From positions 1 through 36,132 of the forward strand of contig JAFXTE010000052.1 in the NCBI GenBank assembly GCA_017525245.1: a stretch of DNA of 36,132 bases. Reading direction: 5' to 3'. Every line of letters begins with the position of its first letter. Position 1 is the stretch's first letter. This DNA is from Bacteroidales bacterium (GTDB lineage: Bacteria; Bacteroidota; Bacteroidia; Bacteroidales; WCHB1-69). The notes beneath the pieces are model-generated. The model saw only the letters and a program-made list of their open reading frames with translations, was not told the DNA's origin and searched no databases. A program made the position numbers and the translations under genes. Shown here piece after piece: positions 1 through 6,467 of the stretch.

Positions 1-178
1 CCCGTTGCTGGATCCGTTCGTTGGTCGGGCGCGCGACCGAGTACTCTTCGGTGGTGCAGGAAGTCAAAACGACCGCCCCGCCAAAGAGGAGCGGCGTGGC
101 GGCGGATATGAGGACGGTGGCAAACGCCAGCAGCCAGGTTCTTAATTTTTTCGTAACGAACTTTTTCGTAATAATCAC
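1..178 (-). CDS. N-terminal part of a lipoprotein, cut by the window edge
   Basis: Reading leftwards from a GTG at 178, an open frame runs off the window. It gives a basic N-terminus with several Lys and Arg residues, a hydrophobic stretch (WLLAFATVLISAATPLLFGG) and then LTSC, a good lipobox, followed by TTEEYS. This is what an exported lipoprotein start looks like. The signal region is long, about 40 residues before the Cys. The start is uncertain because no ATG is available in frame and the promoter box at 183-190 would place the transcript start almost at the GTG. The function cannot be told from 59 residues. Confidence 0.55.
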   Translation of the reverse strand, partial: MIITKKFVTKKLRTWLLAFATVLISAATPLLFGGAVVLTSCTTEEYSVARPTNERIQQR

Positions 179-182
179 GATG

Positions 183-212
183 CAAAAATATGAATAATAT
201 TAAAACTGGCAA
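183..212 (-). promoter_or_regulatory. Bacteroidota-type promoter of the left-edge lipoprotein gene
   Basis: On the minus strand a TTG (212-210), a 19-nt spacer and TATTTTTG (190-183) match the Bacteroidota sigma consensus TTTG-N19-TAnnTTTG. The predicted start of transcription falls at or just before the GTG at 178, so the mRNA may be nearly leaderless. Confidence 0.55.
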
Positions 213-278
213 GGAAATAATTATTCATAAAGGATGGTTTTAACACGCTGAAAAGATAGAAAATAATTATAGATAATC

Positions 279-322
279 AACCAAAACACGATAAAACAAC
301 ATAATTTTGGTTAGCTATCGTG
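279..322. repeat. Two crossing inverted repeats (pseudoknot-like or operator)
   Basis: AACCAAAA (279-286) is the reverse complement of TTTTGGTT (305-312), and CACGATA (287-293) is the reverse complement of TATCGTG (316-322). The two pairs interleave. They lie between the end of the AraC gene and the lipoprotein promoter. They could be a regulator binding site or an RNA fold; no family is recognised. The rest of 213-374 is AT-rich, with nothing else seen. Confidence 0.4.
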
Positions 323-374
323 ATGGATAAGTCACCAAAATACCTGAAAAAAAGTGGTCTTGGCTAATTCTGCA

Positions 375-1256
375 CTATCTCTTACACTCGTTTTGTCGGA
401 AATGGGCGGGCGACTGTCCTTTCAGGCGCTTGAACCATTTGCCGAAAGCAGAGGGATCCTCAAAGCCCAAACGTACAGATATTGTTTTGATTGACAACCG
501 CTTCTGTCGAAGCAAACGGATGGTATCACGCATCAGGTAGTGGTCTATCCACCAGCCTGCAGTATGTCCCGTGGCACGCTTGGCACATTCGCTCAGGTAC
601 TTGGGAGCCACACACAATTCGCCGGCATACCAAGCGACACGGTGTTCTCGTAGATAATGCCGGTCCAGCAGTTGCGTGAACCGCATCATCATCATTTCAT
701 GGCGTGCAGATTCCACATTCACCATGTTCGCCTCCTCAACATGCCCCCAAAACAACATTCGGAAGCCAAAGCTGAGCAGCATGGCATTGAAGTCGATCAA
801 ACTATTGGCATTAGGGTGCAGCAGCGCGTCACGCTGCAGTATGGCAATATCCTCCACAATACGCATTTCCTCAGGACTATAGTGGCGCACGGGATTCCTG
901 TTCAGATTCGAATAGACAGTGTACTCGTTCTGCACTAAAAGCTTAGAAGCGAATTCGCTTGACAAGAGCCAGACAATGCTGTTGATGTTCTCATCCAACA
1001 CTTCGGTCACCACATGCTGCCGCGGCAAAATGGCCAACGACGAATTGGCTGGCACTTGATACTGCGTGCCATCTATGAGGGCATTGACCTGACCGTTACG
1101 CACCACGATGAACGAATAGTAGTCTGGCTGCATGAAATCTAACCGATAATCTTTCATTTTCGGGTGTAGAAACAAAAAGAAATCCTCGCCGTTGCGATAG
1201 ATTTCCGTCGTATCGGCAAGCTTGGGAAACAGGCTTCGCACGCTATTGTCGTCCAT
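375..1256 (-). CDS. AraC-family transcriptional regulator
   Basis: This 293-residue protein has a cupin-like N-terminal sensor part (about residues 35-130) and a C-terminal pair of helix-turn-helix motifs (about 190-290). The C-terminus has the AraC/XylS pattern: an LCVAPKYLSECAKRATG first helix-turn-helix, then KRLSIKTISVRLGFEDPSAFGKWFKRLKGQSPAHFR for the second. Proteins of this type bind direct-repeat DNA sites and respond to a small ligand; the ligand is not evident here. The gene is divergent from the secreted glycosidase-like gene at 1419 across a 162-bp gap, and the lipoprotein gene lies on its other side. Either could be a target, by inference from position only. The ATG at 1256 is the natural start. 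Confidence 0.85.
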   Translation of the reverse strand: MDDNSVRSLFPKLADTTEIYRNGEDFFLFLHPKMKDYRLDFMQPDYYSFIVVRNGQVNALIDGTQYQVPANSSLAILPRQHVVTEVLDENINSIVWLLSSEFASKLLVQNEYTVYSNLNRNPVRHYSPEEMRIVEDIAILQRDALLHPNANSLIDFNAMLLSFGFRMLFWGHVEEANMVNVESARHEMMMMRFTQLLDRHYLREHRVAWYAGELCVAPKYLSECAKRATGHTAGWWIDHYLMRDTIRLLRQKRLSIKTISVRLGFEDPSAFGKWFKRLKGQSPAHFRQNECKR

Positions 1257-1365
1257 ACGCTTTCAATAGTCAAAATTTTCGCAAAAATAGCACTTTTTCC
1301 ATTGCGTAGAAACATCTTTTTCTCAAAGGAAAAAATGGCTAATCTTACGGAAAAATCGTCTAGTA

Positions 1366-1392
1366 TTGCAAACTCTAAATACACTATTTTTG
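1366..1392 (+). promoter_or_regulatory. Promoter of the GH53-like gene
   Basis: TTG (1366-1368), a 16-nt spacer and TATTTTTG (1385-1392) fit the Bacteroidota pattern, with a slightly short spacer. Transcription would begin near 1398, about 20 nt before the ATG at 1419. This argues against the longer in-frame start at 1302. Confidence 0.5.
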
Positions 1393-1418
1393 CCGCGATT
1401 AATTTAGATTTTCCGATT

Positions 1419-3311
1419 ATGAAAAGATTATTCGCTTTCGCATTGTTATCCGCAGTATGCTTTTGCACTATAGCACAGACCGTTACCTTTACGGGGCGTG
1501 ACACCGAAGGTCGCTATGTCAAGCTGGATCGCGTGATTGTCACCAACCTTACCACAGGGTGGCAGACGACCCTCTTCTGGCCCGACACCACTTTAAAGAT
1601 GGAAAACATCAACTATGGAACCCTTCTTTCTGAAAAGAGCGCGTTGACCTTGTCGCAAAACAACCCGAACCCGTTCAATGGCTCCACCGAGGTGGAACTC
1701 ATAACAGCCAATACCGGAGTTGTGACATTGGTGATTGCAGATATGAACGGCCGAGTGGTAGAGACGATGAGCACAGCGTCTCTACAAGCAGGAACGTACC
1801 AATTCCAAATCACCCTTGAACACCAAGGGGTTTATGTGATGTCGGCCCAACAGAACGGACTTTCGTCATCTATCAAGATGGTGTGTAACGAGGGTGGCGG
1901 TGGCAACCGCGTTGAATATAAATCAGGTCATGCCGAGACGCGCCAAGGCACGTCTCACGCACGCACCACCGACCAGATAGAATTTACGGGTTACGCAATC
2001 CTTGACGATGTTGAGGTGAAAACCACACCCATCCGAGAGAACGTCAGCAAGTCGCAGACCATCACATTGCCTTTTGCGAGAGTCTATAAAGGGACAAAAA
2101 CGGTTTCCGAGAAAAAATCCGACGAATTCCGCGTGGCTCTTTCTCTGAGTCCTTTTTCGCTCAATCAGTTTGAAAAAGGATACTCTTTTGAGATCGGCGA
2201 CAGAACCGCCTCGACTCCGGAGGAGCTTCAGCAGATCTACCGTGAACTTGGTTCCACCGAGATGTACGTGCGGATTGCCACAAAACGGCATGTGACCGCC
2301 GAGGATGTCACCGACGGAGAACCTGACGAGAATGCCAACGTCCACACATTCGACCAAGGAATACGCCTGTGCCAGATTGCAGCGGAATTGAACATTCCCA
2401 TCAATCCTGAAATCATGTGCGCTTACACGTATATGGACATGGACAAGCAGCAGGCACCGCGTTTCGACGAGTACCCGGAATTCAACTACCTGATGAACGG
2501 CAAAGCATGGTCGAAGCTGACACTTGACGAGATCTGCACGGTGTTGGAGGCATACGGGGAGTTTGTGGGTGAGGCAATTCTCGGCACCGGTTGCACGGTC
2601 AACAATTGGAATCTCGGCAACGAGGCCAATTTCGGTTTCGCCGGCATCAGCATGGGCTTGGAAACTGCGGTTGACCCCAAATTGGCAAAGGCCGGAACCC
2701 TTAAGAAATACACGGCGCCGGTGTTTGCACGCGGCTGGCTGAAAAAACATGTGTGGGAGCATAATGCCAAAGCGTACGCAGCCGTGAAAAACGGAATCTT
2801 GAACGCATACGCAAAATTAGGCATTGACGCTTCAAATGTCAAGTTCTCCACGCACATCGCCACTGTGGTCTTCCCGGCTGGCTGCAGCGCCAAGTTTTTC
2901 AACGTCATGAAAGAAAACGGATATGAGATGGAGACGGCTGGCATCAGCTACTATCCCAGTGCACCCTCCATGTCTCTGAACAAGAAGAGTTTGCTGAAAA
3001 AAACGGTGAAGAAAATCAAGAAGAAATGCGGGCTTCCCGTTTTCATCGGTGAGTTCTCTTACCCTTCGGGGAAAATGGACGGTCCCTTCGCCGGTTGGAA
3101 CAAAAAAGTAAAGGGTTACAAACACGACCAGCAGGGACAAGCCAACATCTATGCCGACGTGGTAAAGTGGGGTAAAGCGAACGGCATGGCAGGTATCCGT
3201 TACTGGGCTCCGGATTATGAGGGCTGGTACGCCATGTCCATGTTTGATTTTTCCAACAAGAAAGGTACGGCCAAAACCATCTTGAAGAATCATAAAACCA
3301 TCGTGGAATAA
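1419..3311 (+). CDS. Secreted GH53-like glycoside hydrolase with internal T9SS-like domain
   Basis: The product has 630 residues counted from the ATG at 1419. A signal peptide (MKRLFAFALLSAVCFCTIAQ) is followed by a short beta module (to about residue 75), a T9SS type A sorting-like domain starting at NPNPFNGS (about 80-150), and a linker. The C-terminal half (about 235-630) resembles GH53 endo-beta-1,4-galactanases: NWNLGNEANFGF carries the likely acid/base Glu402, ETAGISYYPS matches the GH53 YYP strand, and FIGEFSYPSG carries the likely nucleophile Glu545. GH53 enzymes cleave beta-1,4-galactan, but the substrate here is inferred. The sorting-like domain sits inside the protein, not at the C-terminus where T9SS requires it. 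The first 215 residues or so are paralogous to the FISUMP protein at 32742. Residues near 115-123 are encoded by a degenerate copy of a dispersed palindrome. Confidence 0.75.
   Translation: MKRLFAFALLSAVCFCTIAQTVTFTGRDTEGRYVKLDRVIVTNLTTGWQTTLFWPDTTLKMENINYGTLLSEKSALTLSQNNPNPFNGSTEVELITANTGVVTLVIADMNGRVVETMSTASLQAGTYQFQITLEHQGVYVMSAQQNGLSSSIKMVCNEGGGGNRVEYKSGHAETRQGTSHARTTDQIEFTGYAILDDVEVKTTPIRENVSKSQTITLPFARVYKGTKTVSEKKSDEFRVALSLSPFSLNQFEKGYSFEIGDRTASTPEELQQIYRELGSTEMYVRIATKRHVTAEDVTDGEPDENANVHTFDQGIRLCQIAAELNIPINPEIMCAYTYMDMDKQQAPRFDEYPEFNYLMNGKAWSKLTLDEICTVLEAYGEFVGEAILGTGCTVNNWNLGNEANFGFAGISMGLETAVDPKLAKAGTLKKYTAPVFARGWLKKHVWEHNAKAYAAVKNGILNAYAKLGIDASNVKFSTHIATVVFPAGCSAKFFNVMKENGYEMETAGISYYPSAPSMSLNKKSLLKKTVKKIKKKCGLPVFIGEFSYPSGKMDGPFAGWNKKVKGYKHDQQGQANIYADVVKWGKANGMAGIRYWAPDYEGWYAMSMFDFSNKKGTAKTILKNHKTIVE
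1758..1785. repeat. Degenerate dispersed palindrome inside the GH53-like gene
   Basis: GTAGAGACG (1758-1766) and CGTCTCTAC (1777-1785) flank a 10-nt unrelated centre. These are the outer 9 bases on each side of the 28-bp palindrome found at 18988, 21823 and 35197, with the same 28-bp overall length. Here it is read as protein between GRVV and LQAGTYQF. Confidence 0.5.
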
Positions 3312-3326
3312 GAAAGATTCTGTTTG

Positions 3327-3737
3327 TTATGTTTCGTTAGTCTCTCGGAACCGTTTTTTCAGTATTTCTATCACTTCCCAGTCGGCGGGCAGCCATTGCA
3401 CGCTGTCGAGTTCGTCAGGGGAGAGCCAGCGGGCGGCCTCGTGTTCGAGGAGGGTGAGCGAGCCGCTCTCCACGGTGCAGAGGAAGCAGTGCATGGTAAG
3501 GTGGAACTTGGGGTAGTCCCACTCAATAGTGTGCAAGAGCTCCCCGACGGTGATGTGGGTGTCCAGTTCCTCCCGGATTTCGCGGCGGAGGGCCTCCTCG
3601 GGGGTCTCGCCGGGTTCGATCTTGCCGCCGGGAAACTCCCACCAGTCCTTCCAGTCGCCGGCCCCGCGCTGGGTGGCGAAGATGCGGTTCTGGGAGTCGT
3701 GGATGACGGCGGCGGAAACGGTGATATGTTTCATCAT
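3327..3737 (-). CDS. Nudix hydrolase, MutT-like
   Basis: This 136-residue protein is the usual length for a single-domain MutT. The Nudix box is complete: GGKIEPGETPEEALRREIREEL at about residues 39-60, with the metal-binding REIREE core; the usual Gly after EEL is Asp. The N-terminus (VSAAVIHDSQNRIFATQRG) and WWEFPGGK are typical of MutT/NudG enzymes, which hydrolyse oxidised or modified nucleoside triphosphates to monophosphate and pyrophosphate. The exact substrate is not determinable. The start lies 5 nt after the stop of the ATPase gene, so the two are probably co-transcribed. A second ATG directly follows the first. Confidence 0.88.
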   Translation of the reverse strand: MMKHITVSAAVIHDSQNRIFATQRGAGDWKDWWEFPGGKIEPGETPEEALRREIREELDTHITVGELLHTIEWDYPKFHLTMHCFLCTVESGSLTLLEHEAARWLSPDELDSVQWLPADWEVIEILKKRFRETNET

Positions 3738-3742
3738 TTTGA

Positions 3743-4927
3743 TTATAAAAGATTCTCAAAGTTCCAAGACAGAAATTCATCAACCGGAATGCCATCTGTT
3801 CCGACTATGATTGACTGCTGGGGGTGGAACTTATTTGTGAATAATTTCAGACCTTCATTGGTTCCTCTTCTTCCGCTCTTAACCTCAATGGCTATCTTTT
3901 GATCACCGGAATCTACGACAAAGTCAACCTCAGCATCATTCTCACGCCAGTAATACAACTTGTAATCGTATTCATCAGCTTGATTGAGAAGGTGAGCTCC
4001 GACAGCACTTTCCACCCATCTACCCCATTGATTTGGAGTTGTGAATGTCTTATTGAACGTGGTGTTGGTTTGTGCGGTGAGCAGCGCCGTATTGTAAACC
4101 ATCAGCTTAGGTACAGAATTGTACTTACGCGCCTCGTCTTGGGCATATTTCTGAAGACCGCAGAGCATGCGTGCCTCGTCCAGCGTATGCAAATAATTCG
4201 CTAAGGTTGTCACATTTCCAGCATCTTGTAGTTGTCCAAGCATCTTGTTCAGCGACAATTCTTTACCGGAATACACACAACCCAAATCAAAGAGCTGTCT
4301 CATCAGCGCAGGCTTATAGACAGTCTTTGTTGTCAAAATATCTTGTTCTATGGCAGGGGCAATAATGCTGTCCTTGATATATCTTCGCCAACGACGTTCG
4401 TCGTGTATATATTTAGCCCCGCCAGGATATCCGCCAAAGTAGATATACTGGTCCAAGTTCATGCCAAATGCTTCGTGCATCTCGCTATAGTTCCAGTGCG
4501 GCATGCGAATCAGTTCAAAACGCCCTGCCAACGATTCTGTCAGCCCATCTTTCAGCAACAATCTCGAAGACCCGAGAATCACCACTTTCATATTAATGTC
4601 AAAACGCGTGTCGTCATCCCACTCTTTTTTCACCGCCTCACTCCAGTTATCCAACTTATGCACCTCATCGATGACCAGCAGAAATTCTGGCGCGTTAGCC
4701 GCTTTCATCTTGGCTCGCGCCGTAGCCCACATCTCGCTGATCCAAAAGGTGTTCGTTTTGGGCACATTGTCAGCACTAACCGACAAATAAGGAATGTCTG
4801 TCTCTTGCAGCACCTGCTTGACCATCGTTGATTTACCCACCTGACGCGACCCTGCTATTGTCTGAATCTTATCACGTGGTTCTGACAATCTTGACTTCAA
4901 CACATCACATTGTAATCTCTTAAACAT
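3743..4927 (-). CDS. AAA ATPase with DUF4143 nuclease-like C-terminus
   Basis: The product has 394 residues from the ATG at 4927. The P-loop AGSRQVGKST holds Lys32, and LLVIDEVHKL is the Walker B, as in the AAA_14 family. The C-terminal DUF4143 part contains WRENDAEVDFVV and IAIEVKSG, an Asp..Glu-x-Lys layout like restriction-endonuclease folds. These proteins are common in Bacteroidota and their role is not established. The longer frame to 4969 is rejected because the promoter (4948-4976) would lie inside it. Three 12-bp repeats with 22-bp period lie upstream, and a near-copy of the same motif overlaps the last codons (3751-3760). The Nudix gene follows 5 nt later. Confidence 0.88.
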   Translation of the reverse strand: MFKRLQCDVLKSRLSEPRDKIQTIAGSRQVGKSTMVKQVLQETDIPYLSVSADNVPKTNTFWISEMWATARAKMKAANAPEFLLVIDEVHKLDNWSEAVKKEWDDDTRFDINMKVVILGSSRLLLKDGLTESLAGRFELIRMPHWNYSEMHEAFGMNLDQYIYFGGYPGGAKYIHDERRWRRYIKDSIIAPAIEQDILTTKTVYKPALMRQLFDLGCVYSGKELSLNKMLGQLQDAGNVTTLANYLHTLDEARMLCGLQKYAQDEARKYNSVPKLMVYNTALLTAQTNTTFNKTFTTPNQWGRWVESAVGAHLLNQADEYDYKLYYWRENDAEVDFVVDSGDQKIAIEVKSGRRGTNEGLKLFTNKFHPQQSIIVGTDGIPVDEFLSWNFENLL

Positions 4928-4947
4928 AATCGTCTGATTTAGCGGCG

Positions 4948-4976
4948 CAAAAATAAGAAAAATTCTCAAATCACAA
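4948..4976 (-). promoter_or_regulatory. Promoter of the AAA/DUF4143 gene
   Basis: On the minus strand TTG (4976-4974), an 18-nt spacer and TATTTTTG (4955-4948) match the Bacteroidota consensus. The first of the three direct repeats lies within the spacer. Confidence 0.6.
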
Positions 4977-5014
4977 TAAGAAAATTCTCAAAAGTGACAA
5001 CAAAAATTCTCAAA
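4959..5014. repeat. Three direct repeats AAAATTCTCAAA with exact 22-bp period
   Basis: Identical 12-mers occur at 4959-4970, 4981-4992 and 5003-5014. The 22-bp period is about two helical turns, so all copies face the same side of the DNA. They overlap and extend upstream from the promoter of the AAA/DUF4143 gene and look like an operator array. Confidence 0.8.
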
Positions 5015-5036
5015 TCATATTCGTTGTAATGCTGTT

Positions 5037-5192
5037 TCACTCGTTCTTGTTCAGTATGACCAGTGCGCCGATGACGCCCGGCACCCATCCTGCGCAGGTG
5101 AGGATGAAGACGATGAGCACGGACCCGCATCCGCGGTCGATGACGGCCAGCGGCGGGAAAATGATGGAGAGGATGACGCGGAAAATGGACAT
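5037..5192 (-). CDS. Pmp3/YqaE family small membrane protein
   Basis: A 51-residue protein starts at the ATG at 5192. It has two hydrophobic helices (about 5-22 and 26-46) around a short turn. The family signature is clear: FPPLAVIDRGCGS, where the family normally has FPPLGVFL..G, then LIVFILTCAGWVPGVIGALVIL and a charged end NKNE. Members (UPF0057) are tiny membrane proteins linked in yeast and bacteria to membrane potential and stress; the molecular role is unsettled. A TACTTTTG box at 5216-5223 gives it its own promoter. Confidence 0.85.
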   Translation of the reverse strand: MSIFRVILSIIFPPLAVIDRGCGSVLIVFILTCAGWVPGVIGALVILNKNE

Positions 5193-5215
5193 AGCGGTTC
5201 GGTTTTTTGAATGGG

Positions 5216-5223
5216 CAAAAGTA
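5216..5223 (-). promoter_or_regulatory. Promoter -7 box of the YqaE-like gene
   Basis: TACTTTTG on the minus strand lies 24 nt before the ATG at 5192, in the short gap after the upstream membrane gene. No clear -33 element is visible. Confidence 0.4.
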
Positions 5224-5228
5224 CAAAA

Positions 5229-6122
5229 TTATGCTTCTTTATAGGGCATCCATTTCGCCAGAACCATTCCAACGAGGATGAACCAGCCTCCGCCGAGGGC
5301 GGCCAAGAGCGGGAACCACGGGAGCGCCTCGCAGGGCAGCAACGCCGGCACAATGGCGATGGCCAAAGCCGGGGCGAAGGGTTTGAACCGACGGAACAGC
5401 AGAAGCATAAGAGACACTGTCACAAACGTGCCCAATGCCAGCGGAAGGCCCCACCGATGATGGAGCAGCAGACAAGTGAGGGTGCCCAAGCCGGCGGCGG
5501 CGATGATGAGAGCCCAGATGGTCCACGGGCGTTCGCGGAAGCCGCTGCGGCGGTTGGAGAACTCGATCATAGTGACCACCAGAGGAGGCACTGCGAGAAA
5601 ACGGAGGGTGGGGTAGGGGAGGCAGAGGGTGACGGCCAGGGGGAGGCACACGGAGGCCGTGAGCAGAACCAGCTGGAGTCCTCCGAAGGGATGGTATTCC
5701 GTACGTTTCTCTTGTCGGAGCCAGCCTCTGCCGAGGGCCAGCAGCACCGAAATCACCAGTACGCAGGCGGGATAGAGCCATGAGGTAGTGCACACCAGCA
5801 CGGGCAGCATAGCCGCCGAAACGGTGGGGTACATATTGCACCGCACCAACCGCAGCAGTCCCATCACGATGACGAAAGCCAGCGCAAAGCGGACTTCGAA
5901 GCTGGCGGGCAGCAGCAGGTTGAGGGCCAGCCCGATGGTGGCCGCGGCCGTCAGGTAGAGGGGGATCTGCCATCCGCGTATGTTCCACACCGCCTTGGGC
6001 ATCAGCCAGAGTCCGACGCACAGCGCGGCCGCCTCGGGGAAGATGACCTCGCTTTGTCCCGAAACATCCGCCACAACCACCATCAGCGTGAGGAACAGCG
6101 CGACCGCAACATTCCGTTTCAT
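5229..6122 (-). CDS. HPP-like polytopic membrane protein
   Basis: The product has 297 residues from the ATG at 6122; another ATG at 6137 would add five residues. It is almost entirely hydrophobic, with about 8-9 predicted membrane spans. The opening (MKRNVAVALFLTLMVVVADVSGQSEVIFPEAAALCVG) and the TTSWLYPA segment resemble the HPP-family group, whose function is poorly known. This assignment rests on recalled resemblance. It follows the TSCPD gene by a short gap and is probably in the same transcript. Confidence 0.6.
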   Translation of the reverse strand: MKRNVAVALFLTLMVVVADVSGQSEVIFPEAAALCVGLWLMPKAVWNIRGWQIPLYLTAAATIGLALNLLLPASFEVRFALAFVIVMGLLRLVRCNMYPTVSAAMLPVLVCTTSWLYPACVLVISVLLALGRGWLRQEKRTEYHPFGGLQLVLLTASVCLPLAVTLCLPYPTLRFLAVPPLVVTMIEFSNRRSGFRERPWTIWALIIAAAGLGTLTCLLLHHRWGLPLALGTFVTVSLMLLLFRRFKPFAPALAIAIVPALLPCEALPWFPLLAALGGGWFILVGMVLAKWMPYKEA

Positions 6123-6148
6123 CGAGGAGGTGAGCATCAGGGGTTGTA

Positions 6149-6415
6149 CTATTTTTCGTGGGCGGCCTGTTTCAGCGATTCCAGTGCGCGGCAGAGCTGG
6201 TCGGGGCAGGAGGTGGGCTTCCCTCCGCAGCGGATGCCGTTGAGTTTTGGGATGACGTCGTCGATTTTCTGTCCGACGACCAGCCGGCAGATGCCCTGGA
6301 GGTTTCCGTCGCATCCGCCATAAAAGAAGACCTGCCGGATGACGCCCTCGTCATCGACGGTCACATCAATGAACTGCGAGCAGGTGCCTTGGGTTTTGTA
6401 GAGGGTGTGGGGCAT
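6149..6415 (-). CDS. TSCPD domain protein (TIGR03905 type)
   Basis: An 88-residue protein containing the name-giving TSCPD motif (KPTSCPDQLCRAL, about residues 66-78), with conserved Cys residues at TCSQF, GGCDGN, GICRL, IRCGG and SCPDQLC. The domain also occurs at the end of vitamin-B12-dependent ribonucleotide reductases and as this free-standing form; the free form has no assigned function. The Cys pattern suggests metal binding. It is the first gene of a likely pair with the downstream HPP-like membrane gene. Confidence 0.85.
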   Translation of the reverse strand: MPHTLYKTQGTCSQFIDVTVDDEGVIRQVFFYGGCDGNLQGICRLVVGQKIDDVIPKLNGIRCGGKPTSCPDQLCRALESLKQAAHEK

Positions 6416-6467
6416 AATTATGATTTTTATTTTTTCCCTTATTATTTATGTTATTCCTTTCTTTCCC

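Noticed and set aside
1923-2762. 279-codon minus-strand frame opposite the GH53-like gene
   Set aside because: It is the antisense shadow of a gene with clear domains; composition is odd and no family is seen.
3324-3902. 192-codon plus-strand frame across the Nudix gene and the end of the ATPase gene
   Set aside because: It is antisense to two genes with full family motifs and has no promoter.
5211-5783. 190-codon plus-strand frame rich in Glu, Gln and Arg
   Set aside because: It is the GC-rich antisense of the HPP-like membrane gene; composition is typical of a shadow frame.
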